DNA of 39,725 nucleotides from Candidatus Gastranaerophilales bacterium (GCA_944322545.1 CALUPF010000012.1:1-39725), one strand, 5' to 3'; positions 25,406-34,357 are shown, counted from the first letter of the stretch. Program-made: numbers and translations. Notes: generated by a model not told the origin, from the sequence alone.

Positions 25406-26479
25406 ATGGATATTTCGAATAAAAACCCAAAAGATATAAAAGAACAATTGTTTGATAAAATCACTAAAGAGCCGACAGCAGAGGATAACTATTTAGAGTT
25501 GGGTAAGTTGTTTATTGCTGAACAAGACTATAAAAATGCTCTTGATATTTATGAAGCTTTATTGAAAGTTAACCCTTTTAATTCTCAGGCATTGATTAAT
25601 GCAGGTAGTATTCATTTCTTTTTTAGAAATATAGATAAATCTATTGATTATTACTCAAGAGCTGCTGAGCTAGAGTCTAAAAGCTTTTCTATTTACATGA
25701 ATTTAGGAAATGCATATGCAGAACTTGGTGAGTTTGAACCAGCGATGAAAAATTATACAAAAGCGTTGGAATTGGAACCTAACAGCGCTGCATTGTTTAA
25801 TGCTATTGGACTGTTATACCAAGATAACAAAGATTATTTATCAGCTAATGTCTATTATGACAAAGCTATTGCTTTAGATGACAAAGATCCAGAGACTTTT
25901 ATAAATAAAGCAAGTTCTCAGATGGCTATGCATATGTATCGTGAGGCTATAAAATCTTTGAAAAAGGCTATGGCTTTGGATCCGAAATGTTTAAAAGCAC
26001 AGATTTGTATAGCTAACAGCTATGCTTCTTTGAGAGATTTTGATTCAGCAGAAAAAGCATTTGATGCTTGTTACAAAATTGATGATAAAGTTTATCAAGT
26101 GTATGTTTGTCATGCTATAGCTTATTCTGATGCAAATCGTATAGACATGGCTATTCAAAAGTATAAAGAAGCTATTTCAGTTGGTCCGAATTATCCTAAT
26201 GCTTATATCTTGCTTGGGAATATTTTTGTTGATCAAAGGAAGTATAAAGAAGCTTTGGATTTGTATAAAAAAGCTTCAGAGATTCAACCTAATGATGCTA
26301 AAACTTATACATTTATAGGTAATACGTATTTTATGCTAGATGATTTGGAAAATGCTATTTACACTTATAGAAAAGCTCTTAATAGTGATGAAAAATCAAT
26401 AGAAAATAAACTAGTTTATATTGAAATTCTTCAAGAATTTATCAAACGAAAAGAAATGAAAGAAAAAGTATCTGTTTAG
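25406..26479 (+). CDS. Tetratricopeptide repeat (TPR) protein
   Basis: 357-aa protein consisting of about nine consecutive 34-residue TPR units from about residue 18 to the end. Repeats read like NLGNAYAELGEFEPAMKNYT, LLGNIFVDQRKYKEALDLYK and FIGNTYFMLDDLENAIYTYR. No signal peptide, membrane segment or catalytic domain is present, so it is a cytoplasmic protein-interaction scaffold. No Shine-Dalgarno sequence is visible. A -10-like TAATAT ends 6 nt before the ATG, so the message may be leaderless. The next gene starts 29 nt downstream. Confidence 0.9.
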   Translation: MDISNKNPKDIKEQLFDKITKEPTAEDNYLELGKLFIAEQDYKNALDIYEALLKVNPFNSQALINAGSIHFFFRNIDKSIDYYSRAAELESKSFSIYMNLGNAYAELGEFEPAMKNYTKALELEPNSAALFNAIGLLYQDNKDYLSANVYYDKAIALDDKDPETFINKASSQMAMHMYREAIKSLKKAMALDPKCLKAQICIANSYASLRDFDSAEKAFDACYKIDDKVYQVYVCHAIAYSDANRIDMAIQKYKEAISVGPNYPNAYILLGNIFVDQRKYKEALDLYKKASEIQPNDAKTYTFIGNTYFMLDDLENAIYTYRKALNSDEKSIENKLVYIEILQEFIKRKEMKEKVSV

Positions 26480-26508
26480 AAAAAAACAGTGCTTTTAGGG
26501 AGAGAAAG

Positions 26509-26931
26509 TTGTCTTATCAGCATAGATCTATTAAGCCGTCAGCAGTAGAAAAAATTATTGCTATTTTATCTTACATAATGCCATTATTTGGATTTGTTGT
26601 AGTAATTGTTTCAGCATTAATCAAGTCAGATTTGAAACCATTTATGAAATATCATATTTTTCAGTCTATTTTTATTGCATTTGCTTTGTGGTTAATAATT
26701 ACTGGTTTAACATTTGCTATGAATCTTGTTAGTTATGTCCCTTTTGTAAAAAATATAGTTAGCATGATTACTTTCTTTTTAAACACTCCTTTATTTTTCG
26801 GTTTTTCTGTAGTTACATTTGTTTATTTATTATTTGTTTTATATTTGATTTTGGGTGTTTTAAGAAGCTCTGATAGCTATGTTCCATTTGTTTCAGATAT
26901 AATCAAAGCTAATTTAAGAGGTCAGTTATAA
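26509..26931 (+). CDS. Tic20-like small integral membrane protein
   Basis: 140-aa protein with about four hydrophobic helices (residues 15-37, 48-72, 76-95 and 98-122). The segment EKIIAILSYIMPLFGFVVVI, followed by a short polar loop and PFMKYHIFQSIFIAFALWLI, follows the Tic20/Ycf60 pattern. That family is found in cyanobacteria and plastids, where the plant member belongs to the inner-envelope protein import apparatus. Function in bacteria is unsettled. The start is TTG, supported by the strong AGGGAG just upstream. It may be co-transcribed with the TPR gene. A DUF4870-type membrane protein is the main alternative. Confidence 0.65.
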   Translation: MSYQHRSIKPSAVEKIIAILSYIMPLFGFVVVIVSALIKSDLKPFMKYHIFQSIFIAFALWLIITGLTFAMNLVSYVPFVKNIVSMITFFLNTPLFFGFSVVTFVYLLFVLYLILGVLRSSDSYVPFVSDIIKANLRGQL

Positions 26932-26950
26932 TTTTTTAAGAGGAATAAAA

Positions 26951-28213
26951 ATGAAGTTTGATAGTATAGCAGTTCAAGGTGCACATAAAGCAAAAGATAA
27001 TAGACATTGTATCCCTGTTCCTATATATCAAACGACGGCATTTGATTTTGATAATGTTCAGTATGCTGCTGATCTATTTGATTTAAAAGCTGCTGGCGAT
27101 ATTTATACAAGAATTTCAAACCCTACAACACAGGTTTTAGAAGAAAGAGTTGCTGCTTTGGAAGGTGGTGTTGGTGCTTTAGCTGTTTCATCTGGTCAAG
27201 CTGCTTCTTTGATTGCTGTTTTAAATATTGCCGCTGCTGGTGATGAGATTGTTGCTTCATCAACTTTATATGGAGGCACATTCAATTTATTTAATTCGAC
27301 ACTGAGAAAGCTTGGTATAAATACAGTTTTTGTTGAAAGTGAAGACCCTCAAGATTATGCAAAGGTTATTACCGATAAAACAAAGTGTATTTTTACAGAG
27401 ATGGTTGGTAATCCAAAGTTAAATGTCGTTGATGTGGAAGCAATTGCTAAAGTCGCACATGAAAATAAAATTCCTTTGATTATTGATAATACCGTCCCTT
27501 CTCCATATCTATTTAGACCTTTTGATTGGGGTGCTGATATTATAGTTCATTCATTGACTAAGTATATTTCTGGTCATGGTAATTCAATGGGGGGGGTAAT
27601 TGTCGATTCAGGAAAATTTGATTGGAAAGCATCAGGTAAATTTCCTGCTTTAGTTGAGCCTGACCCTAGTTATCATGGTTTAAGTTATACTGAATCATTT
27701 AAAGAGGCTGCTTTTATTGTTAAAGCAAGAGGGCAGCTGTTAAGAGATTTTGGTTCTTGTATTAGCCCGTTTAATTCTTATTTAACTTTATTAGGCCTAG
27801 AAACTCTTCATTTAAGAATGCAAAGGGTTTCTGATACAGCTTTAAAGGTGGCAAAATATTTAGAATCGCATCCAAAAATTAGTTGGGTAAATTATCCTGG
27901 TTTAGAATCTAATAAATATTATCCACTAATCAAAAAATATATGCCTAAAGGGGCATCGTCAATAATAAGTTTTGGAATAAAAGGTGGAAGAGAAGCCGGG
28001 ATTCATTTCATAGAAAATGTAAAATTGCTAATACATGCTACGAATATTGGTGACTCTAGGTCAATTATTACATATCCATGCTTAACTACTCACAGACAGC
28101 TGAATGATGAGCAGTTGAAGGCTTGTGGTATTTCTGACGATTTTATGAGATTGTCTGTTGGTTTAGAAGATGTTGATGATATAATTGAAGATATTGAACA
28201 GGCTTTGCCTTAA
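26951..28213 (+). CDS. metY: O-acetylhomoserine sulfhydrylase / Cys-Met metabolism PLP enzyme
   Basis: 420-aa PLP enzyme of the Cys/Met metabolism family. Its length and N-terminus (FDSIAVQGAH, then PVPIYQTTAFDFDN) fit MetY, which makes homocysteine from O-acetylhomoserine and sulfide. The motifs are YTRISNPTTQVLEERVAALEGG near residue 55 and IIDNTVPSPYLFRPFDWGADIIVHSLTKYISGHG near 177-210, which includes the Schiff-base Lys. RLSVGLED near the C-terminus matches the family. AAGAGGAAT precedes the ATG. A run of eight G lies within the Gly codons after the active-site segment. Apt follows 27 nt downstream. Confidence 0.92.
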   Translation: MKFDSIAVQGAHKAKDNRHCIPVPIYQTTAFDFDNVQYAADLFDLKAAGDIYTRISNPTTQVLEERVAALEGGVGALAVSSGQAASLIAVLNIAAAGDEIVASSTLYGGTFNLFNSTLRKLGINTVFVESEDPQDYAKVITDKTKCIFTEMVGNPKLNVVDVEAIAKVAHENKIPLIIDNTVPSPYLFRPFDWGADIIVHSLTKYISGHGNSMGGVIVDSGKFDWKASGKFPALVEPDPSYHGLSYTESFKEAAFIVKARGQLLRDFGSCISPFNSYLTLLGLETLHLRMQRVSDTALKVAKYLESHPKISWVNYPGLESNKYYPLIKKYMPKGASSIISFGIKGGREAGIHFIENVKLLIHATNIGDSRSIITYPCLTTHRQLNDEQLKACGISDDFMRLSVGLEDVDDIIEDIEQALP

Positions 28214-28240
28214 ATTTTATGGATAAAGAAAAGAAAAGGA

Positions 28241-28780
28241 ATGAAAAAAAAGATGCAGAATTACGTCGAATCAAAGGTTAGAGATATTGTTGATTTTCCT
28301 AAAAAGGGTATTATTTTTAGAGATATAACAACTGCTGTGAAAGATGCTAAAGCGTTACAGTTTATGATTGATTTTTTAACTGAACAATTTGAAGATAAAA
28401 AAATTGATTACGTTGCTGGTATTGAATCTAGAGGTTTTGTTTTTGGTTCTGCTCTTGCTTATAAACTAGGTGCAGGTTTTGTTATGATTAGAAAACCAGG
28501 TAAACTTCCTGCTGATACTATTTCTCAAGAATATCAATTGGAATATGGAACTGATAAAATAGAAATGCATGCTGATGCTGTAGAGCCAGGAAAAAATGTT
28601 TTAGTCATAGATGATTTGCTTGCAACAGGTGGAACTGTTGATGCTGCATGTAAGTTATTGAAAAAAGTTGGTGCTAATATTGTTGGTGCTGCTTTTATTA
28701 TTGAGTTATCAGATTTGGGTGGAAGAGAAAAGCTCAAAGATATAGATGTTGTATCAATGATTCAATATAAAGGTTTATAA
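28241..28780 (+). CDS. apt: Adenine phosphoribosyltransferase
   Basis: Salvages adenine to AMP with PRPP. The 179-aa sequence has RDIVDFPKKGIIFRDITT, GIESRGFVFGSALAYKLGAGFVMIRKPGKLP, EYQLEYGTDKIEMH, and the PRPP-binding VLVIDDLLATGGTVDA. All are diagnostic for Apt. Two starts are possible: the ATG at 28241 has AAGGA immediately adjacent, whereas one at 28253 has the same AAGGA 12 nt away. A strong terminator follows directly. Confidence 0.95.
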   Translation: MKKKMQNYVESKVRDIVDFPKKGIIFRDITTAVKDAKALQFMIDFLTEQFEDKKIDYVAGIESRGFVFGSALAYKLGAGFVMIRKPGKLPADTISQEYQLEYGTDKIEMHADAVEPGKNVLVIDDLLATGGTVDAACKLLKKVGANIVGAAFIIELSDLGGREKLKDIDVVSMIQYKGL

Positions 28781-28807
28781 AAAAAGAGGCTATATGCCTC
28801 TTTTTTT
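28781..28807. terminator. Bidirectional intrinsic terminator after apt
   Basis: Ten-bp stem AAAAAGAGGC (28781-28790) / GCCTCTTTTT (28796-28805), with a five-base loop and a T-run. On the opposite strand it serves the convergent secreted-protein gene, whose stop codon abuts it. Confidence 0.9.
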
Positions 28808-29609
28808 ATTGCTCTTCACTAAGAAGATTTTTGGTTTTTGTTTCAATAAATATATTCATCAGTTCAATATCATCGTAATCGACATATGCTGTTTGAAATA
28901 GGTTTTTACCAGATTTAATTGTTATTTGGTTTGTTGAGTTTTGTTTAAGTAAGTTTCTTGGGATTTTTATTTGTTGGTTATCTCCATTTAGATTTAGTTC
29001 TGCAATTATATTTCCGTTAAAAAATATTTGAGGTGCTGATGCATAGGCTGTTTTTACTTTGGATTGTCCCATATCTCTTGCCATTTTTGTATCTATTCCA
29101 ATTACAGAGCCAATTACTAAATATGCATCTTCATTCGCTGCTAGAGTTTTAAACTGGAAATTTTTTGTATAAAATGGACCGATTGCTTTTATTCTAAATT
29201 CTGCTGCATTGGCTGAATTTTCGGAATAATTATCATCTCCTATATGGTACATATCTTTGTCGATTATTATGTCATGGGGATTTGTTTTTTCAATACCTAT
29301 TACAATCGGTTTTGATGTTGAATTTCCGTCAATCGTTAAAGAAAAAGGTTTATATCCTTCTTTTTGAACTGACATTATAGTAGGGGCATCAATTTTTGCT
29401 CCTAGATTAAAACGTCCATCATTATCTGTTTTAGTTTGCCAGCCTTTAGATGGTAAAGCTACATCCGCTTGAGTAATAGGACTTCCACTTTTAGAATCGA
29501 CAACTTGGTTGTAATCACCTAATCCTTTTTTTTCAACGCCACCATTAATTGCTGCAATAACAGGCATACTGAGCAATGTTGTTAAAATCAAAGTTAACAA
29601 TAATTTCAT
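28806..29609 (-). CDS. Secreted protein with carboxypeptidase-regulatory-like domain
   Basis: 267-aa exported protein. A signal peptide MKLLLTLILTTLLSMPVIAA precedes a segment GSPITQADVALPSKGWQTKT, then DNDGRFNL and QKEGYKPFSLTIDG (residues about 38-95). This resembles the carboxypeptidase regulatory-like (transthyretin-type beta-sandwich) domain of exported bacterial proteins. The remaining 170 residues look like a second beta-rich region (FRIKAIGPFYTKNFQFKTL; FNGNIIAELNLNGDNQQIKI), possibly ligand- or glycan-binding. No catalytic motif is seen. GGGGA lies about 6 nt before the ATG. It stands alone after the GGDEF operon. Confidence 0.75.
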   Translation of the reverse strand: MKLLLTLILTTLLSMPVIAAINGGVEKKGLGDYNQVVDSKSGSPITQADVALPSKGWQTKTDNDGRFNLGAKIDAPTIMSVQKEGYKPFSLTIDGNSTSKPIVIGIEKTNPHDIIIDKDMYHIGDDNYSENSANAAEFRIKAIGPFYTKNFQFKTLAANEDAYLVIGSVIGIDTKMARDMGQSKVKTAYASAPQIFFNGNIIAELNLNGDNQQIKIPRNLLKQNSTNQITIKSGKNLFQTAYVDYDDIELMNIFIETKTKNLLSEEQ

Positions 29610-29708
29610 ATAATCCCCTTTAAAATAGTATTCATTATTTGATCATTTTAAATAAAATTATCAAAATAACTATACCCGATAAGGATTAATCAAATTGGTG
29701 ATAATTTT

Positions 29709-31316
29709 TTATTCACCTCTTGGCAATAATGTACAACCTGTATTAGGATTGTACTCACAAATACAATTTTTGCCGTTATTTTTAGCATTGTATAAAGCAA
29801 CGTCTGCAAGCTCAATTAACGTTTGTTCATCTAAAGCACAAGAAGGGTATTCACTCATACCAATACTAACTGTTGGGCAAATATAAATATCGTCTTTTAC
29901 ATTTATTTTTATTGCAGCAATATTTTTTCTTATTCTTTCTGCAATGATTTTTGCATCTTGAATGTTTGTTTCTGGCAAAATTACAGTAAACTCTTCACCA
30001 CCATATCTTGATGCAATATCAATTTTTCTAACTGTTTGACTTATGCAACTTGCAATTTCTCGTAAAACTTGGTCTCCAACTGGGTGACCATATGTGTCAT
30101 TTACAGATTTGAAGTTGTCTATGTCCATCATTAATAGTGTCATTTCATGGTTATATCTTGATGAACGTTTGATTTCGTTTTCTAAAAGCGTATAGAAGTG
30201 TCTGTAAATATAAAGCTTAGTCAAACCATCTTTAGTTGCAAGTTCATATAGTTTTGCATTATCAATAGCAATAGCCGCTTGGTTCGCTAATGCTTCAATA
30301 AATTCTAAGTCTTGTTTGTTGAAAAGTTTTCCATTTAGTTTGTTTGTTATATTTATTACACCAATTGGTTCACCTTTTGCTATTAAAGGAACGCATAGCA
30401 ATGATGATACATTTAATTCTGTTCCATTATCTATGAATCTTGGGTCATTTTGTCCTAAGTTAGAAATAATAGATTTTTTTTCAACAAAAACTGTGCCTGC
30501 AATACCTTCACCGACTTTTATTTTTGAACATTCAACAAGACCATTGTTGATTTCTGTTTCAAGGTTTTTGTTTGCAAGTCCATATACAACTTTTGTTTGC
30601 AGTACATTTTCTGCAAAGTTATACAACATTAAAGAGCCTTTTTCTGCATCAATTGTCTCTAATGCTTTGTTTAAAATAACTCGCAACAGTCTTTTCAAGT
30701 CATCAATAAAATTAACGGCTTGAGAAATGTTGTATAAAATTGAAATGTTATGCAATGACTTTTGTAGTTTTTTTAAGTCATTCTCTTGATCTCTACGTTT
30801 GATGTATTTGATCAATATAGGTCCAATATAATTAAAAACTTTTGTTAGGTAATGCAAATCTTCATCAGAAAACGTTGTTCCATCAGTTTTAGAACCTATT
30901 GAACATATGAAATAAGGTATTGAATCTTTTTGAAATAATTTAAAGTATGAACTATTTAGGTTATGTAAATCATATTTATCCCAAAAAGATTTATAAATAG
31001 GTTTACCATTATCATCGGAAACTTTTATAAATTCATTTTTGTTTAAAACTTCCCAAAACCCCTCTTCATCATTTTCAAACTGGAAAAACTCATGATCATC
31101 ATTTTTTTGATTTGCAACCATGTAATAAACTCTGTCATGATTTATAAAAAATCTGACATTTTCTATGCTTAGCGCTTGAGTAAGAAAATCTGTAATTTTT
31201 TCTATCAAGTCTTCAATAGAATCTGCTTGTGTTGCTATTATGCTTAACTCAAATAAACTATTTAAGTCGTAAAAGTTTTTTTGCAGTGTTGTGATTTTTT
31301 CAGAAAGATTTTCCAT
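29709..31316 (-). CDS. GAF-domain diguanylate cyclase (GGDEF)
   Basis: 535-aa cytoplasmic signalling enzyme predicted to make cyclic di-GMP from two GTP. The N-terminal half contains one degenerate and one clear GAF-type sensor domain (RLLRVILNKALETIDAEKGS to LANQAAIAIDNAKLYELA). The C-terminal GGDEF domain has MDIDNFKSVNDTYGHPVGD and the active-site SRYGGEEF. RKID lies five residues before GGEEF and fits the RxxD inhibitory site, so product feedback is expected. The start at 31316 (TAGGT upstream) is preferred. An ATG at 31352, only 4 nt past the ribD stop, would add 12 residues. No transmembrane segment is seen, so the input is probably a cytoplasmic ligand. Confidence 0.92.
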   Translation of the reverse strand: MENLSEKITTLQKNFYDLNSLFELSIIATQADSIEDLIEKITDFLTQALSIENVRFFINHDRVYYMVANQKNDDHEFFQFENDEEGFWEVLNKNEFIKVSDDNGKPIYKSFWDKYDLHNLNSSYFKLFQKDSIPYFICSIGSKTDGTTFSDEDLHYLTKVFNYIGPILIKYIKRRDQENDLKKLQKSLHNISILYNISQAVNFIDDLKRLLRVILNKALETIDAEKGSLMLYNFAENVLQTKVVYGLANKNLETEINNGLVECSKIKVGEGIAGTVFVEKKSIISNLGQNDPRFIDNGTELNVSSLLCVPLIAKGEPIGVINITNKLNGKLFNKQDLEFIEALANQAAIAIDNAKLYELATKDGLTKLYIYRHFYTLLENEIKRSSRYNHEMTLLMMDIDNFKSVNDTYGHPVGDQVLREIASCISQTVRKIDIASRYGGEEFTVILPETNIQDAKIIAERIRKNIAAIKINVKDDIYICPTVSIGMSEYPSCALDEQTLIELADVALYNAKNNGKNCICEYNPNTGCTLLPRGE

Positions 31317-31356
31317 AATACCTATTTTATTCGAATTTGAAGAATAATTCAATCAA

Positions 31357-32451
31357 CTAAATATACTGTATATATGATTCTATAAGCATGTCTGGTGTTA
31401 ATAATTTTATGGAATTTATTGATACTTGTATCGATTTATTTATATCCATTAAATCGAAACCAGTAAGAAAACTTTTAGATTCATTGTCTCCAGTGATTTT
31501 GGGAGCAATAAACTGATATATTTTATCAGCTAGCTTTTCTTTTATGAACTCACCGTTAATGTTGCCACCTGCTTCTACTAGTATGCTTTTTATTCCTTTT
31601 TCATAAAGTTTAATAGAGAGATCTTTTAAGTCAATTTTTCCATTTTTTGTTTTACAAGGAATAAGCTCTACATTTTCTCCATAATCTTTTTTTTCTAATT
31701 TTTCATCAAAAGCCACGAAAACTTTGATATCGTCATTGTTGTACACGTTAGAATTTTTATTAGTTTTGAGGGTTGTGTCTAATATTATTCTTATAGGGCT
31801 TTTTCCATTTTTTATCCGACATGTTAAAGAAGGATTGTCAGCTATCACAGTTCCTGAGCCTGTTAAAATTGCATCATAATTGTGTCTTAGTTTTTGTACA
31901 AGATTTCTTGACTTTTCTGATGTAATCCATTTTGAAGAGCCTGTTTTTGTTGCAATTTTTCCATCCATTGTTGTTGCTGTTTTTATAGCAATGAATGGTA
32001 AATTTTGTTGTTGATTCTTGAAGAATATTTCATTCAGTTTTTTACAGTCTTCTTCTAATACTCCTGTTATAACCTCAATTCCTGCAGATTTTATTTTTTT
32101 TATTCCGTTACCTGCAACAATAGGGTTTGGATCTATACATCCAACTACTACTTTTTTGAATTCTTTTTTTATAATTAAATCAGCGCATGGTGGAGTTTTT
32201 CCATAGTGGGAGCATGGTTCAAGTGTTACGAATATAGTCCCATCTTTACAACTAAAGCCATTATTTTCTGCATTTTTAATAGCATTAACTTCTGCATGTG
32301 CTTCTCCATATTTTTGATGGTATCCATAACCTGCTATTGTTCCATTTTTATCTAGTACAATAGCTCCAACAATTGGATTTGGAGATACAAAACCGGCTCC
32401 TTTTTTGGCAAGAGCGATTGCTTTTTTCATGTAAAATTCATTATTTTTCAT
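31357..32451 (-). CDS. ribD: Bifunctional riboflavin biosynthesis deaminase/reductase
   Basis: Two consecutive steps of riboflavin synthesis: deamination of the pyrimidine intermediate, then ribosyl side-chain reduction. The 364-aa protein has an N-terminal zinc deaminase domain (GEAHAEVNAI with the His-Ala-Glu motif; TLEPCSHYGKTPPC with the zinc cysteines, residues about 46-90). Its C-terminal reductase domain begins at PFIAIKTATTMDGKIAT and includes ILVEAGGNINGEFI. The start overlaps the end of the upstream membrane-anchored gene by 11 nt. No other rib genes are in the window. Confidence 0.94.
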   Translation of the reverse strand: MKNNEFYMKKAIALAKKGAGFVSPNPIVGAIVLDKNGTIAGYGYHQKYGEAHAEVNAIKNAENNGFSCKDGTIFVTLEPCSHYGKTPPCADLIIKKEFKKVVVGCIDPNPIVAGNGIKKIKSAGIEVITGVLEEDCKKLNEIFFKNQQQNLPFIAIKTATTMDGKIATKTGSSKWITSEKSRNLVQKLRHNYDAILTGSGTVIADNPSLTCRIKNGKSPIRIILDTTLKTNKNSNVYNNDDIKVFVAFDEKLEKKDYGENVELIPCKTKNGKIDLKDLSIKLYEKGIKSILVEAGGNINGEFIKEKLADKIYQFIAPKITGDNESKSFLTGFDLMDINKSIQVSINSIKLLTPDMLIESYIQYI

Positions 32452-33052
32452 TTAATTTCACTTTTTTAAAAAATTGTTCAGCAATGATTTGTGAATATTT
32501 ATTGTTTTGATTTGCAGATATTATTATTTTATCTTTTCCGTTTTTATCTTCAGCTACGGATATTATTCCTTTTATTTTTTGAAATGGTAAATTGGTTACT
32601 TCTGCTTCAAACTGCGCATAAGGAACTGTTTGTCCCATAGTTTGCATAGTTCCTTGTTTTGTTATTTTAAAGTTTTCAATGTGTATGTATTGATATTGAA
32701 GTTTTTCGTTTATATTGTCAATTTTTTTTTTGAGATTACCGTCTTTAAAATCTTTTTTGGTAAGGTTTAGTGTTTTATTTTGGTTTATAACAGCAAGTTT
32801 TTGTCCAGTTGCGTCATGTTCTGCTAGTACAGCTCTGTAGCCAAGAATATTTGCTGATTTTGCTATTTCATATTCATCAGGGATTTTTGAAAAATCAGCC
32901 ACATCTTTGCTTTTTTCTATAAGCGCTTCTTGTGAAGGTTTTTCAAATGGATGCCAATTTTTATTAATCCAATCCCATCCTCCTAATGAAACGAATCCTA
33001 TTATTGCAAGAATTATAATTGCTAATTTTATTATAAATTTAAGACAACCCAT
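32441..33052 (-). CDS. Hypothetical membrane-anchored protein
   Basis: 203-aa protein with a single N-terminal hydrophobic helix (residues 5-25, LKFIIKLAIIILAIIGFVSL). A soluble domain probably exposed outside the cytoplasm follows. The domain is rich in Lys, Asn and beta-forming residues (YIHIENFKITKQGTMQTMGQ; AQFEAEVTNLPFQKIKGIIS) and has no motif I recognise. Its start overlaps the purB stop (TAATG) and its end overlaps ribD. It is therefore tightly embedded in a metabolic operon, though nothing in it suggests a part in purine or flavin synthesis. Confidence 0.75.
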   Translation of the reverse strand: MGCLKFIIKLAIIILAIIGFVSLGGWDWINKNWHPFEKPSQEALIEKSKDVADFSKIPDEYEIAKSANILGYRAVLAEHDATGQKLAVINQNKTLNLTKKDFKDGNLKKKIDNINEKLQYQYIHIENFKITKQGTMQTMGQTVPYAQFEAEVTNLPFQKIKGIISVAEDKNGKDKIIISANQNNKYSQIIAEQFFKKVKLNEK

Positions 33053-34347
33053 TAAATGCCAAACCTTTCATATATAGAGTCAATGTTTCTTAAATAATAA
33101 TTAGAATCAAAGCAGTTTTCAATTTCTTCTTCCGTAAGAATTTTACAAACTTCTTTGTCTTCTAGTAAATTCTTTTTAAAATCCCCTGTAGGGTTGTTGA
33201 ATGCTTTTAATGCGCAGTTTTGAACTAGAGCATATGCAGCTTCTCTCGAAAGACCTTTGTTTGTAAGTTCTAATAAAACTCTTTGAGAATAAACTATTCC
33301 ACCATATAAACATGTGTTTTTAAGCATGTTTTCTTTGTGTATAACTAGTCCACTTACTAATTTATTAAATCTATTTAGCATGTAATCTATTAGTATTGTT
33401 GAATCTGGAAATATTATTCTTTCAACAGAACTGTGTGAGATATCTCTTTCATGCCATAAAGGGATATTATCTAATGCAGCTATCGCGTTGCTTTTTACAA
33501 CTCTAGCTAAACCAGATAAGTTCTCAGAAGAAATAGGGTTCTTTTTGTGAGGCATTGCTGATGAACCTTTTTGACCTTTTTTAAATGCTTCTTCGACTTC
33601 TAATATTTCTGTTTTTTGAAGATGTCTTATTTCTATTGCGCATTGTTCAATCACAGATGCAATTAGTGCTAATGTTTGCATGTAATTAGCATGGTAATCT
33701 CTTGCGATAACCTGTGTTGAAATTTTTGCTGGTTTTAGGCCTAGTTTTTTACAGGTTAATGCTTCTACTTCTGGAGAAATATTGCTATATGTTCCAACCG
33801 GTCCAGATATTTGTCCTACTGCAATTTCATCTTTAGCAATAAGAAATCTTTTTTTAGCTCTTTCAAAAATATCTAGCCAGCTACATAGTTTAACACCAAA
33901 TGTCATTGGTTCAGCATGGATACCATGCGAACGTCCAATACAAACCGTTTTTTTGTGCTCGATTGCTTTATTTTTTATTGTTTCTATAACTTTGTCTAAA
34001 TCTTTTTCTATTATTTGTGAAGCTTTTTGTATTTGTAGAGCAAATGCTGTATCGATGACGTCAGAACTAGTCATTCCCATATGGATGTATCTAGAAGATT
34101 CTCCCACGTTTTCATTAACATTAGTCAAAAAAGCTATTACGTCATGCCCGACTTCTTTTTCTATTTCATCAATTCTTTCAACGGAAAAAGCAGCTTTTTC
34201 TTTTATTTGCTTTAAATCAGAATCTGGGATTTTTCCTAGTTCATTGTATGCTTCACAAACTGCTAATTCTACATTGAGATAGTATTGGAACTTTGATTCA
34301 AGCTCCCATATAGCTTTCATTTCTTTTAGACTGTATCTTTCAATCAT
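33052..34347 (-). CDS. purB: Adenylosuccinate lyase
   Basis: Catalyses two fumarate-releasing steps in purine synthesis: SAICAR to AICAR and adenylosuccinate to AMP. The 431-aa length equals that of Bacillus-type PurB. The opening IERYSLKEMKAIWELESKFQ, MGMTSSDVIDTAFALQ near residue 86, the His segment GRSHGIHAEPMTFG near 138, and the fumarase-superfamily signature GSSAMPHKKNPISSENL near 262 are all present. The ATG at 34347 is preferred over one 36 nt upstream because AAGGAAG lies 5 nt before it. It is 10 nt downstream of the metallophosphoesterase gene. Confidence 0.96.
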   Translation of the reverse strand: MIERYSLKEMKAIWELESKFQYYLNVELAVCEAYNELGKIPDSDLKQIKEKAAFSVERIDEIEKEVGHDVIAFLTNVNENVGESSRYIHMGMTSSDVIDTAFALQIQKASQIIEKDLDKVIETIKNKAIEHKKTVCIGRSHGIHAEPMTFGVKLCSWLDIFERAKKRFLIAKDEIAVGQISGPVGTYSNISPEVEALTCKKLGLKPAKISTQVIARDYHANYMQTLALIASVIEQCAIEIRHLQKTEILEVEEAFKKGQKGSSAMPHKKNPISSENLSGLARVVKSNAIAALDNIPLWHERDISHSSVERIIFPDSTILIDYMLNRFNKLVSGLVIHKENMLKNTCLYGGIVYSQRVLLELTNKGLSREAAYALVQNCALKAFNNPTGDFKKNLLEDKEVCKILTEEEIENCFDSNYYLRNIDSIYERFGI

Positions 34348-34357
34348 AATTTCTTCC

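Noticed and set aside
29639..29664. AT-rich imperfect hairpin between the GGDEF and secreted-protein genes
   Set aside because: Has a mismatch and no T-run in the sense of the upstream gene; expected by chance at this base composition.
30316..30723. 135-codon plus-strand frame opposite the GGDEF gene
   Set aside because: Antisense shadow of a GAF-domain coding region with no start signal or motif.
33782..34282. 166-codon open frame on the plus strand opposite purB
   Set aside because: Its translation is low-complexity Ser/Ile/Cys-rich sequence mirroring purB codons, with no ribosome site; purB is unambiguous.
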